Position numbers and translations under genes: made by a program
The notes under the pieces: generated by a model
Seen by the model: the letters and a program-made list of their open reading frames with translations, nothing else
The model's database searches: none
What the model was told of the DNA's origin: nothing
Assembly (NCBI RefSeq): GCF_030463535.1
Contig: NC_132879.1
Coordinates: 47,062,094 to 47,126,093 of the forward strand
Direction: 5' to 3'
DNA: 64,000 bases
Origin: Salminus brasiliensis
Taxonomy: Eukaryota; Chordata; Actinopteri; Characiformes; Bryconidae
Shown: positions 31,167-46,000 of the stretch, piece by piece
Layout of the letters: the number at the start of each line of letters is the position of its first letter
Position numbering within the stretch: position 1 is the first letter of the stretch

Positions 31167-34100
31167 CTGCAGGACATGGAAAATGACATCAGAGCAGAGA
31201 TTAGACATAACATTTAAAGGAGAATTACACCTATTCTTGACGTGAAACTCACCATGTTAGTCAGAATTAATGATGACTGTGATAGAAACTGTAAGCCTGA
31301 AGAGCCTCTTAATGCCTCTAAAAGCTACATCACAGAAAGCTACTGTCATTGAAATGGTTTTGAGTAAGCTGGCTTTGAGTAAGGAATTGGTTTTATCATG
31401 GTTTTAAGATAATTGTGGCCTAAAACATTACATGCAGGGCTCTGGATTGTTACTACTTTACTATTTTTGTAAATTATAACTCGAATTTTATGTTTGTGTT
31501 GTAAAGCTTGCGACCCAGGGTCTCTATCACTAGCACGTTAAAGCACTCATAACCACTGAAGTTAAGAGAAATTCAGAAAATTAATTCATCATTCAGCAAA
31601 TCAAAATGTATCATCTTGATAAGCTACAGCAGCTAACATAGCAAAGTTATAGTAATAGTAATTGTAGTTAAAAACATGCCTAAACCATCACACACTCCTT
31701 ACATCACCACAAGTCACCTCAAGCAGACCTGTGTATGCCATATTGTTATGTATATAAAAAATAGACAAAAGCATGTTGCACATCTAAAAACAGTGGTAGC
31801 AGTCATTTCAGAGCCTGACTAGTCTGTACTGTTGTGTGTCCGAGATCATTCAACTTACTCAAGGTAAATACAGTCTGCAGACAGCTATTTGTTGGAGGAT
31901 AAGCTTCCATTACCTGTTGGCTACATTAGCCTTACAATTCCAGAACAAACCTGAAACTGAATTTTGGCTAAAATATCACTGTCACTTTAAGTTGTTGGAT
32001 GATGATTTGTAATTAAACAGATCAATGCATAATGTCAGTGTCAATTAATTACATATGAATCATCGCAGCCACACAAAAACCTTGAACAGTAAATGGCAAG
32101 TTTACAGTAGAAATCAACCTTTTAATGGAAGTCAGTGTAACAACCCATTTTGGATTATTTCTATTGGTCCATTCATCATAAAATTCACAAACAGATTCAC
32201 ATGATCACAAAAAGAGAAAAACAACAAAAATGGAGAAACAAGGTTTTTGCGTGACAGTGATAATATGTCGCAAGCACATTTCCATGTGTGTAGCAGGGTG
32301 AGTCTGGTTTGTGTGTGTGTGTTGTTCCAAATACCTGTATGACCAGGACACACATAGCAATAGTGCCCAACAGGTGCTTGTTATCATCCAGCCAGTCCAC
32401 AACTTTCTCGTAGCACCCCTAGTGGTCAAAGCACAAGGTCACAATAAGGCCTATATATATAGCAATATATTCAGAGGATTTGTCTCCTTTACCTTATATA
32501 AGACTAGTAATAAAAGGTGACTGATTTGTGACGTTCACCACATGTCCAAAAATATGGGGTTATAAAAAAGTATTGGGACACCTGCTCATTCATTGTTTCT
32601 TCTGAAATCAAGGGTATTAGAAAGAGTTCTGCTTTTGTTGGAGTAACTGTCTCGATTGTCCAGGCAAGAAGGCGTTCTACTACATTCTGGAGCATTGCTG
32701 TGATGATTTGTTGACTGCATTCAGTGACAAGAGTGTTAGTAAGGTCAGGATGCTGGATGATCACCACTCCACCTCATCCCTAACTCCCCAGCTCATCCAA
32801 AATACATTGGATGGAGCTCTGTCATTCCAGAGAACACAGTTCGCCTGCGCCACAGCTCAATACTGGGGGGCTTTATACCCCTCTAAACCACACCTGGCAT
32901 TAGGCATGGTGCCAAAAGGATCATGTTTATGTGCTCCAGAGATTAATATTTTATTGGCAGTACTTCTCTACAGGGACAAGACAAGCTGTGTATGTGTGCA
33001 ATAGGTGCAACCAAAAGTATCTGAATGCATTCATTAAAAGTGGTGTCCACAAACATCTGGACATACAGTCTACCTGAAGCTAATTTTTCTCCCACGTCCT
33101 ATAAATTTTCCTATGACCAACGTTCCACATCCCACCACTACACGTCTGGTCCCTTTAACTCAGTCACTCCTCCCACTCCTAGATCGATTTATCAAAGAGG
33201 GGTCTAGCTTTCTAGCTCAAAGTGGAAGCTGTCTGAGCTCCAGCCTAAGTTCTCAGAGTTCCCTCCCCCATACAGTCATACTTTCTCCACCCACACCAGA
33301 AGGGCATGAGGGCACGGACTGAACTCACAAACAGATAAACAGTCAAATCAGTTATTTTTTCTTTGCTCAGCTTGCAGATCTACTTGAAAATGTGTAAGTA
33401 GCACAATGTGGTGAACTAGGCAGGTATAAATCACAGAGTTTCTTTGGTTTCACTGGTTTTCGTAGCTTCAGTGTAGACACCGGGAAAAAGGCGGAGCTTC
33501 CATTCTCTAGATTCCATGCTTCTTCTGGGACAAGCATCTGGGACATACTGACGGCTGTGAGAACACTCAGACGTTTTACCACTGCAAGGCGTAGTGTGTG
33601 TAAAACAGGGCTGAAATTCTAGCACAGACTAGAATGCAACGTCTGTATCGGGTTTTATCCATTTTATTTGAGCTTTTTTTTAGATTTTTAATGCTTTAAA
33701 ACATTTTAAGGCTTTAAAACTGACAAAGATGGGCGTGTGGATGTCTGTACCGATGTCAATAATTGGCTTTTGCTCGCACATCTAGTGTGAAGACTTCCTG
33801 TAAGAGTACAGGCTATTAATTCCGTAGGATTACTGACTCCGTACTGATACCCTCAATTTCAAAAGAAACTGTGGATGAGCACCTTTGACCTTTGGTCATT
33901 TAGTGTGTATTTAAACGCATTTATTTGCAATATCTAAATGTTGCCATCTAGATCACAATGGCCTTGAGATATAAAAATACACTTGAGGACAGCATCTAAA
34001 AATCCATGTTATTAAAGGTAAAGAGTTCATAAAAGGGCAGAAAATGCCCCTTTCTCGCTCCAGCATTAAAGGATTAGGTCAGCCTTGTAGCACAGCAGAC

Positions 34101-36206
34101 ACTGCTCAGATTTTCTGCTTCTGTTCAGCTAGTAACTCACCCGGGACCAGAAAACATTAGTGGCATTGCGCCCACACTCCTTATAATGCTCCTGACAGCA
34201 TCGGTCTGGCACTGTCTTATCTGGCAGGGCATCATGCCAGTCTGTGTGCCCAGTCACGCCGCAGCACTGCCACTGAGAGAGAGGGAGAGGGAGGCAGAGA
34301 GATATTATTGCTTCATCCAATATTTATAGGAACATTTCTTAACAGCAGTAACAGGTTTGCAATGGCTGCAATCTCTGTAAGGTTTTTGCAGGTGGAATGT
34401 TTGTGCTTGCTGAAATAAAGGAGACGGGGGGAAGAAGAGTGGTCAGGAGGCTAAGAAGCCTATATAAGATGGTAGACGGCTCTGCAGAAGGTATTTGGAG
34501 ATCTTTATACAGGATCAATATCAACAGCAGTGTAATGCAGTTATATTGCTTAATCAATAGTATTAAAATGTCTAATGTCTGAGACCCTTACCCACGTCTG
34601 ATGCAGTAATATAATATAATCTAGTTTAAATTTACACTGGCTTGCTCTTACACAGACACACAGGTTAGACACACACACACAGTACTGTGCAAAAGTCATC
34701 TGAGATGATAGAATTTTAGAATTACTACAAAAACAATGAAGGTTTCTGCAATGGTGATGCCTGTCTACTAAAGATTCTCTTGGATGCATGTAAAAAAGCA
34801 GTCACCAAGAGCCATGGACCTATGTATAGGAGTTGTCAACTATGGAACAACATCCATTGAAAAGATGACTTGTACAAGATCGCTCTCCACAGAGCGATAA
34901 AGGAGAAGCTGGAGGAAATAGCACTGCTATATTCGGAACATGGACACAGATTAGAGTAAGTCCCATCTTTTCTCTTCTATTATTTATTTCTGATTATTTA
35001 TTATATCTGTTAAAGGAACTATTCCCGTCTACTTGTCCATAGCAAAATCTCATGTTTTTGTCATAATTTTGTATAAACTTCTAATCAACGCTGTTGCGCA
35101 AAAAACCTTTCTGGTGCGTGGTGGAAGGAAGACAGGAGTCACCGTTACACCTGCCATTCCGGGCTGGGAGCCCGAAGATGCTTTCAGCCCCTTTTAAAGA
35201 AAAGCTCTCCAGAAGACGGGAGAAAGGATGCTAGCCTCCCAGCAATACAGTGAAAGCCAGCAGAGGGGATGCTAGCTTCACAGCTATGCAGGGAAAGACG
35301 GTAGAGAGGGCGATAGCCTACCGGCTAAGTAGTAAAAGCCAGTCGAGGGGACGCTAGCTTCATGGCTAAGCACGGAAAGCCAATAGAGAGGATGCTAGCC
35401 TTCTGGCCACATAGCGAGAGCCAACCCCGGAGCCTCGGGTTTAGAGAAATAGTCGCATCACTGTTTGTGGGTGTCTCTGAGCTTTGCACGGCCCCCCAGT
35501 CATGTGACTCATGCCTCTCCTGTAAAGTTACCAATGGGGAGCGAGGTTTTTAAGTAACACTGGCAATATACTTCAATATTAACAAGCAACACCACAATCA
35601 AATCTGCAATAAACCAATTTCATGGAAAAGTGTATTTTTTAACCTAAAATAGTTTGACTTAGTATGCAAACATTTTTACTTAACAACACGTGTGCACAAG
35701 GCACAGGACAGCCAATCGGAACAGAGGACACTGACACATATCAGTAATAAACGTTCATGAACAGAAACAACCTAATTCAATTTAAAATGATAAAAGAGAC
35801 TGGAACATTTATTCCAGTACACAAATACATAAATCATCATTTGCTATTTTGGATCATGTCTTCATCTTAAAATAATCTGGGAGGAGCTCTGTGGAGTTTT
35901 GGGCTGGAGTTTGGGTGGCTTCTGCTTTGTGGTATGAAGCCAGTACTCCCTATGATGAGTGGAGCTAGGAATGACAGAGGACAGGGTTAAAAGGGAGATG
36001 ACAAGGTTATGGAGCTTTGCGCAGAGTTGTCTTAGACACATGAAAGGTAAAGATGGAATTTATAGGATGTTAGATTAGTTAAATTAGATGAATGTAATCA
36101 AATCAAATATGACAAATTGTTGCAAGGCGACGAAAGAAAACATTTAGAAAAGCTAAGTGTCCCCAAACTTTTGACAGGCACGCAATAGAACAAATTGGCT
36201 CGTAAC

Positions 36207-36245
<39 letters not shown>

Positions 36246-36926
36246 CTGCCTGTATGATGTTCCATGCATTGCGGAGGCCGATGTTGTTGTCAGTGTTGTA
36301 CAGTTGCAGACCCTCCTTCAGATCCCGCTTTGCATTGTCACTCACCTGCAACAGAGCACACAATTACCACCGTCTGAAAAAGCCTTTACAGTAACGCTGT
36401 TTATGTCTGTCTCTCCGTCATTGTGGCTGAGTGTGCTGCTTGGCATGCGTGTGTTTTGCTTTACCTTGTCTGTATACAGAAAGAACAAGATGAGGAGAAT
36501 CAACTCTGCCAGCAGAATTATCAAGAGGACAATGAAGAACTGCAGGGAATAAAGAGAGAGGAGGGAGAGTGGGAGAGAGAAGTTGAGGGAGTTATACAAT
36601 GAAGTCTACTCGCAATACTGGGATTATGTAAATTGCTATATCTATGCCATGTATGTTCAAAGCACACTGTATGACTTTTTCATGTCCACTAAGTAGCCTA
36701 GAGGGCTACGTGGGACACCACTTACGCTCAGTAACAGGCACTTGTTCTCCTTTATGGCACCCATGCAGCCCAGGAATCCTGTGACCATGACGATGGAGCC
36801 CAGAGTGATGACCAGGTTGGCGGCAGAGAGGGAGGGGAAAGAGGGCGAGAAAGTGGCGAAACTGCCCTGAGACACGGACAGCCAGATCCCCACGCCCAGC
36901 AATCCACAGCCAGACAACTACAGAGA

Positions 36927-37010
<84 letters not shown>

Positions 37011-40000
37011 TTACTATTTATTACTGAAGTGTAATGGTTTAATTTCCAAACACAGCAGGTCAGCTAAAGTTAAAAGCAGTGGAGAGGAGGGGTGAGGGAT
37101 CATGTAGAGCAGATTATTACAGTATAATGGTGAAATGTTGCACTGAAAAACACCCTACCAATATTCTACCAACCATAGCAATCTGTGCAATGTTACATGC
37201 TGTGTGATATTGACTAGGGCTTTTCAATTATGATCAGCAATGATAATGCACAGTTTTAAAGGTGCCCTAGAATAAAAAAAAACTGTATTTGTACTTGGCA
37301 GAGTTGAATACGATAGTTGAAGTGACAAACATTGAACCTTTCCTGGGAATGCTACATCAGCAGCAGTTTGATAAGGGGCGGTGGCTGGCTTGTCACGTAT
37401 CGGAGGAGACAAGTTTTTACCTTCCTAGTATCGGGAGTATTGCTAGTGCTGGGGGGGAGCTATGACTAACATTTTTTTTAAATGTAAAAAAAATAAAACA
37501 AAAACAAAACTAAATAACAAGGTGGTAAACAGGCTTGTAAAACTGCATTTTTCACCACACAAGTCACAAAATAGTATTTACACATCAAAGACAACATTTA
37601 CAACATATTCTTCTGCCGGGCCTCCCTAGTAAAATTTACTAAAATACAGTAAATAATACATCAATCAGCCATAATATTAAAACCTGTGTAAAAAAAATAA
37701 AGTGAATAACATTGATTACCTTATTAGGTATATATATCATATGTTATATATATGATATACATTATGATATATAATATGTTATAATATGTTATAAAATGCA
37801 GCAAGTGAACAGTCAGTTCCTGAAGTTAATATGTTGGAAGCAGGAAAAATGGACAAGCTTAAAAATCTGACCCACTTTGACAGTGACCCAATTGTGATGG
37901 CTAGACGACTGGGTCAGAACATCTCCAAAACACTAGGCAGGTCTTGCAGAATGTTCCTGGGATGCAGTGGTCAGTACCTACCAGAACAACCAGTGAACAG
38001 GCAACAGGGTCAAGGGTCAGGGTCAAGGCACATTGATAAGCGTAGGGAGTAAGATCTAGCCCATCAGCTCCGATCCTACAGAAGAGCTACTGTAGCACAA
38101 ACCGTTGAAAAGGTTAATGCTGGCTAACGTTAATGTTTTGTGGGGTCCATGACCAGACAGGTCAGATCTGTTTCGGGGCACAAGGGGGACCTACACAATA
38201 TTAGCTAGGTGGTTTTAATGGTATGGCTGATCGGTGAATACTAAAAAATGTTAAATGTACATTTCATTTTAAACTCCCTCGCACCCTCGCAGCTGTTTCT
38301 AGTGTTTTTCAAAAGGAATTGTGGGTGACTGAAGGTCTCAAAGGATACACCAGCAGCATGCTTCGATTTCTCAGAAATGAAGGACACATTTTTCAGCTGC
38401 TTTTGAAGGATCACAGAAAACAGGACAGCCTTCAATGGCATGACAGCTGAGAAATGCATCCTTGACTCTGAGACACGGCTCTGGTGTTTCTGCATATTTA
38501 CATTTTTAAAAGCTTCCTGGATTATCTTTTTTCAGTAGAGTAAATTCCACGAACAAAAACTTACATTGTTTCTTTTCTAGAACTTGGTTACGCACCCATC
38601 CTGTCAGATAAGGATTACACCAGATTCCAGAGTCTAGTCTAGTCTTACAGAAACTTTGGTCCAGTAACACTCCCACATTCCAGTCTGTGTGTGACCGATT
38701 CAACATTGATGAAACACTGGGATGCTTTGACCAGCTAAATCAGCAGACCTCAATCCCAATTCTCAGTATATAGCAGCAGGTGACCTGTTTAAAATAGGCA
38801 AACATGGAATCTAGCTGAAATGTGCTCCAAGTTTGTGGAAACTTGAGCTGAACTGGACAATAGCTTGTGTCACCGCTACTTAGGGGTGTACAGTACAGGT
38901 GTTACAGTTGGATACAGTTAGAGAACGCACAGTAGCCTAAGATTGATAACCGTAACGTGGAACCACATTTCACAACCTGCAAAGTCATTAGCAAGTTAGG
39001 AACATGTCATGCTAAGCTTAGCTCAAGCTGACTGGTGTCTGATTATGGCAAGTGCAAATGATAAACAAGAGCTAGAAGACCTTCCTGCTTCTTTTCAGTC
39101 AAGAGGGTTGGGCTTAAGCTTTGAGTGTTTAATTCTAGACTACGTGAAACAAGCGGAATCACTGCATTGGTTTATATATATTTTTAATGCAGTGGTTTAT
39201 ATATATTTATAATTTATTTTGTACTTTTATACCATAACAGATGCTTTTCAGTTTTGTAGTGATTGTCATGGCGTGCTAGGCCAGACGTGAAGGGATGAAC
39301 ACTTGCAGAGATGAAACCAAATGCAAAAGGGTTTATTCAACAAAACAAACACAAAAACCAAGGGAACGAAAAATACATTAGCAGCAAGGGCAAAACCATG
39401 AACACAACCGAAACGTGACAACACAAATGACGAACATAACAAACCTGGGGCTGGGAGGAGTTGGGAGCTGAGCGGGAAATAGAGCAGCGTTCAATACATA
39501 GACAAGGAGAGCTGGGGAACCAACAGCTAGACCAAACAACAAGGCCGACCTAACCTGGGTCACCTTGCTGGGAGGTGGGTGACTTGAGTATCCAGACCTG
39601 AAGCGAGCGAACCTCGCTTGACGTGTGAGTAACCGGGAAAACCTACTCCTGAACGAGGGTGAATCACTTGAGCTGACCTGAAGGCTCCAAAAGGTTTAGT
39701 TCTTGGCACTGAATGGCGGTGTTGAGGCTCCTTAAGTACCCCCAGTCCCAGGTGTAACACATGAACCAAATGAACATGAATTGATACACTGAACCAAACA
39801 CATGAACGTAAAAGAGGCGGAAGTTCTTATTTGGGCCTGTGGGCGGCAACTAGGAATCGCCCCGGGGGAAGGCCCGATACCGAGTGCCTGAAAGTGATTT
39901 GTTGCCTTTTGTTTTGTTTCTTCTTAATCAGCCCAACATAAAAAATGCCCTACGTGAGAGTGTGTTCACTGTTTACATTTTACTGCTTAATACACTACAA

Positions 40001-43000
40001 GCAGTAGCAACTATCTCAGAGGGGAACAATGAAATCTAGACCTCGTTCACACCAGGTCACTCCATGTGACTTGTATCTACATCATATCCTGATGAGATTT
40101 TAGCCACTTGCATTTACACTAGGTAGTCAAATGCATCTCCTGATTGCTGTGTGGAACGGAATATGCAAATGTGCTCATTGTGCAGCAATTATTACTGGTG
40201 TTTTGGGTGTACTGGGATGGGTTTTGGTTGTGGGATGCGTTTTGGAGAGGCGGATGCGTTTACCTTGCTATAACGTGGCTCTAATGCATCTCGGACCACC
40301 TGCTAAAGAGGTTTGAGTGATCGGATTTGTATCTGAAGTGGTAACTCCTCTGCTGCACTCTCTTCACTGGCTTTCAGTAGCTGCGTCCCGCATCAGATTC
40401 AAAACCCTGATGTTGGCCTACAAAGACAAGACAAGTACCACCCCCTCCGTACTTGATGGCAATAGTAAAAAACTGGTCAGTACCGAGACCCCCTGGGTGT
40501 CCGAACGGCAGAGTCAATCGCTGTCTTCCAACACTGACTGAAGATCCACCTCTTCCAAGAGAACTTGGGGGAAGTGTAGTGTAGTGTATTGTGGTCTCTA
40601 TACTGACTTATACTGTTTAGTAGTATCTAAGCTTAGAGGTATCTTTGGATTCTAGCCAACAGAAACTGGCCAAGGATAGTAGTAAACAGTGAAGCACTTC
40701 TGTAAGTCGCTCTGGATAAGAGTATCTGCTAAGTAAACATAAAGGTGTCCGGTTTAAATGAGTTGCTGGGTGATGGGGAGTTGGGGTGGCTTCTGGTTGT
40801 GGCAGAAGGTTGGACCCTGCCCTAATAGGTGGAGCTATGAATGAGATATATGGCTGAGTTAACGAGAGATGACAGAGTGGTGGTAGGTTGAACATGAACG
40901 TGTGAACAAGGTAGAGATGGAATTTATAGGACGTCGGATTGGGAGGAGGTGGCCTTCAGGCATGTTCCTATAGCCCTATAAATCAAGTATCAATAGCAAC
41001 AGCCCTGCTATTCACTTACACAGACGATCAGGCAGAATCCCCTTTTTATCAGCGACGTGGTTATAATGGAGATACAAGAGTAAATTTAGGGTATGTGATT
41101 TCTCAAATTACATGCTTATTTGTACACACATTTGTATAGGATGTAAAAAGGATATACGTGTGTGTGTGAGCGAGTGACTTTCAGTTTTTCACAGACTTTC
41201 AGAAAAAGGAGAGATACTTGTGTCAGACCTCCCAGCTGCAAGTTATATAAATGCTAATGACAGTTTGCGCCGTTTGGTGGCACATCACTGTTGGTGCGAG
41301 TTTGAGCCTGTGTGGGAAACAGAGCAAGTCTATTTATGCGTTTTGCAAAAATCCACGTTTGGAGCTTATACAAGTAATTTCACGCTAATGCAATATAGAT
41401 GTCCAAAATGCAATAAGACCTGGCCAAGCAAAACAGTTTAGACAAGACTCACAAGAGCACATGACAGATAATAATAAAGAATTTATATTCATTGTTCATA
41501 CCAGCCATGCAGTCTCTGCAGTATTATCTAGTGAAATCTCCATGCAGTATATATTTGTACAGAGATGACATATCAGTATGGATGAGTATAGACATCAGAG
41601 GAAAGAAAGAGTGAATCCAATCCAATTCTGTAACAAATCCAGCCTGAAACAGTGTTTCTTCATATGGAGTAGTTATGTACATATGCTAGCCTTTATTGCT
41701 TATCTTTAAGGAAGAGTGTAATTAAACTACAGCTTACTTCAGGCATTGTAACTGCATGGTAGACCTTTTTATGAAATTAAACTGCTTTAACAAAAACTGT
41801 GTAAAACCCATCTTCAGTAGATTATATCCACTGGGCGGCAAATTAATTCACTGGGTGGCAGATTAATTCACTGGGTGGCAGATTATGACAGTTGAACACT
41901 TAACAAAAGAAAAAAAAAAGATTGAATTTAATGTTCCAGATGTAGGTAGCTATAAGCATTTTGTACAGTTTACTCATAACATGTGTCTATGGCTGTAGTT
42001 GAAGGTGCTTTTCCAGATTTCATTTAGCACAGTAAACTTGATTAGTATTACAGTGACCCCTCTATAATACAATACTAGTTCATATTTATTATTACCCTAA
42101 CTGGTCAACCAACTGATTGACTTGTGTTATTTACTTCATGAATGGATCATTGGGCGATCCAAGAACATAATTTTACCAATAAATGATTTTCCTGTGATTG
42201 TATTTTGTAGTATGACTAATAAAGGGTTTAAAGCTTGAGGCAAAAACTTGTGGCATTGTGGTATTATGTTGAAGGGAGTGATCAGAGACCCCACACCCCC
42301 ACTCATGTATGCCTTAAATGTATATATTTGACATTGACATTTGTCAATGTATTAAATCTTCTTAATCAACTGTTGTCATAATTTGGAAAGGCACAATGTG
42401 TAACCCAAAGCTCTTCCTTGCTAAATGGAAACATATGAAATCTTTTTTTTCTCTGTGTTTTCTTTGCAGTTTAGTCATATCAGTTCTCACCCACTACCTA
42501 GCTCGCCTTATCATTATGACCCTACAAGCACTAGAAGGAAGAAGGCTAGCATGTGCTTCCTCTGAGACACAGCCAACTAAGCCAGCCAATCACAGCTTTT
42601 TAAACTGCCACTTATGCAATGGGAATAATTGGATAGCTGTAAAAGGGTCCACATTTAGAGTCTGGCTCCTCACAAGATTTCTCCTCACTTTTTGGGGTGA
42701 GTTTTTTCTCACCACAGTAAGCGGCTTGCTCAAACCGGGGATAAGACGTCAGACTGTTCTTTTTTGTTGTGTTAGGATGAGCACTTGACGGGCCGTAGAG
42801 ATTTTTGTGGATTCTTTGCACTTTTTTTAGACTCTGCAGAAGAGACACAGTGGAGTCATCAACGGCCACTGAAGCTGAACTCACAGGGGGCTCCTGTGAC
42901 ACCCCATATGTTGACTATTGTTGATGTTGTCAAGTTATCATATATTTGGTCATTAGGATAAAGTTTAGTTATGTTTAGGTGATCATGCAGGAGGTTTTAC

Positions 43001-46000
43001 AGTAATAGTCATTTGACTTGTTTTATATATTCTGCTTCACTCCTGGTTTAATCTTTTATTGAGTGTAAGGCTTACTTTTACTTTTCTTTTACTGTACCAC
43101 TGTTAATCAGTTTCAATAATTTTATGCCTGCTGTCTTCCAACGCCAACTGAAGACCCTCCGCTTCCACTTAGGCGTAGTGTAGTGTATGTTGTGTTGTGG
43201 TCTCCAGGCTGACTTTTGTATTTAGCAGTCTACGCTTAGAGGGATCTTTTGGATTCTATCCAACACAAACTAGCTAAGGGTATTTTCTGAGTCAACAGTG
43301 ATGCACTTTAATAGGTCGCTCTGGATAAGAGTATCTGCTAAATGCCTTAAGTGTAAATGTAATGTCCATGTTTTGGAGCCTAGATGGTTTCATGAGCAAC
43401 GTCACCAAAAAGATGGGCACACATCTGGGCAATGGAAGCTGAGATTTATTCCACTGATCCACTGTGTTGATTTCTCTTTTTTAACATCATGAATTTCAAG
43501 AATAACAACATGACAACATTGGTGACATTGTCCTGTTTTACCTTTTCAAACTTTGAGTGATTATACAGATGAGTGGATTTATTGATTTGAAGAAATGTCC
43601 AAATAAAAGTCTCAACAATGAGAGTGGAATATAGGGTAAACATAAGGAAACCAGATGAGCCAAGTGAATCTCATTTTAGTTATATCAGCAAACTCACTTT
43701 ACAACAGCTGAATTTTATCCAAGTCCATACGGGACAGCAGATTGGGAAACCAATATGCTGGAATTACCTCCTGTTCTCTTGGTTGCCCTCTCTCATTCAG
43801 TCATTTTGAGTCTTTAGTTAGAGTTAAATGCTCTAGAAAACTGGTTCCCCTGTTTCTCAACAATAAACCAACACATAATCTACAACCTTTATTGAGAGAT
43901 CGGCTGAAACTGCTGTGCTGGTGGATAATAAATAAGGCATGGTTTTATGGTTTTGTTTACACTGAGAGAGACACGGTATGGCAATGCTTAATGTAAAACC
44001 TGTTGTTGTATAAATAGCCCATTTAGTCTGCTACAGCGGTAGTAACATTGATTTCTTTAGACAGTGTTTCTCAGTCCAGCTAGAGGCCCACAGCCGTGCA
44101 GTTTCAGATAATGCTGCTGCCATATAGGTTCCTGATCCAGCTCTCGAAGGGATAGTTATTGGAATCAGGTGTATCGAGTCAAGGAAAGCTTGAAACTGTC
44201 GCAGGAGCGGACAGGGATTTCTGTATTATGCTAGCGATGATGCTTGTCCTGATGCTTGTGTCTAGCATAAGTGTGGCTTTCAAGCGTGTGATTCAATAGT
44301 AACAGATTATTATTAAAAAGATTATTAAAAAGATGATTCCATATGTTAAAGCAGTTTAGCCTTGTTAGCTAGCTAGCAATGTTATCTAATATCTGTCTAT
44401 TTTAATGAGGGCAGAATAAAGGATTGGTTTTTGGATAAAATATAAGACAGCTTAGATTCACAGGGGTTAATCACAATAAGAATGTTTGGGTGTTATGTGT
44501 ATACAATACAGAGGCCTTACCAGATGGCTAACGGCTCCAACAATACTATACAAAACATTCAGACATTTTTATCGGGAAAAGCACAAGAAGATGTCACAGG
44601 TCAATGACGGAATGCTTCACTCCTGTTGCCAGACTGGAGCCACACACATCTTTGCAATGTATTTTGCAAATTCTGAAAGGCTCTGTAGCTCATCAGAAAA
44701 ATTAGGAATGAGTGATTTGAAAATATCATCTCCGACAGTTTTAACTTTATATATGACCGAACACAGTAGATACATTGGAGCAAGACAAAATGACATTGCA
44801 GCAGTGTGTACGCATGTGATTGAGTGTGCCTCAGGCCTGTGACTGTGTCTTTATGACAGAGAAAAGCCACATTTTCAAATACCCAGCACATACTCTCACC
44901 CCTCACCCCGAGATGAGACGTTAATCGCATGTAGAGGAGGTGAGAGAGAATGTAAGAGAGAATGTGAGAGAGTGTGAGATTACCACAAAAAACTCATAAA
45001 AATGAAAATGAGAGGTAGAAAAAGTGACTTCCTAAATGCTGTGTAAAAATGTAAAGGAGAAGGAAATGAAAAGAAAGTGAGAGTCAGAGAGGAGGAGTTC
45101 AGACAGCCTATGTTTGTCCTTGCACACAAAAGAGTGTGTGATATATCAGTGTGTGTTTCTAGCCGGGATGATAAACAGTCTTAACCAAAAATTTAGAATT
45201 CAGTCAGCATCCCTGGTGCACAAACATACACAGACACACAAACACACACACAGACAGGCACACACCTTGGGCTAAATATATGATGCAGGGCTTTGGAAAA
45301 AGCAGCCTAATGAGCATTTTTTTAAGCTGAATTACTGTTGACTGTGGATCAATGAAGGCTTACCATTAAGTGTGTTTCTCTTTCTTTCTCTCTCTTTCTC
45401 TCTCTCTCACACACATGCACATGCTACTTTCCCATGTGTATGTATGAAACAGTCAGTGCATGTGGAAAATAACTGGTGATGGATCATGTAGGGCAGGTGA
45501 TTATAGTTATATTAGAGATAAGTTGAGCAGAGAGAAGATTGAAAGAGAGAAGAGACGAGAAGTTAAGAGGAGAGGAGAGACAAGGAAAGAGGAAAGAAGA
45601 GATAATGAGAGGATAGAAGAGATGAGAAGAAAGAAAAGGATAGGAGAAGAAAGAAAAGGATAGGAGAGGATAGAAGAGATGAGAAGAGAACAGAAGATAG
45701 GAGAGGAGAAGAGAGGAGAAGAGAAGAGAGGAGAAGAGAGGAGAGGAGATGAGATGAGAAGAGAGGAGAGGAGAAGAGAGGAGAGGAGAAGAGAGGAGAA
45801 GAGAGGAGAGGAGAAGAGAGGTGAAGAGAAGAGAGGAGGAGGAAGAGAGGAGAGCAGAGGAGAAGAGAAGAGAGGAGAAGAGAGGAGATGAGAAGAGAAC
45901 AGAAGATAGGAGAGGAGAAGAGAGGAGAAGAGAAAAGAGGAGAATAGAGGAGGAGGAAGAGAGGAGAAGAGAAGAGAGGAGAAGAGAGGAGAGGAGATGA

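Noticed and set aside
34680..36180. A single 1.5 kb Tc1 element bounded by the two end-like motifs
   Set aside because: The motifs belong to different Tc1 end types, and no transposase can be read between them; the 41 bp minisatellite occupies part of the interval.
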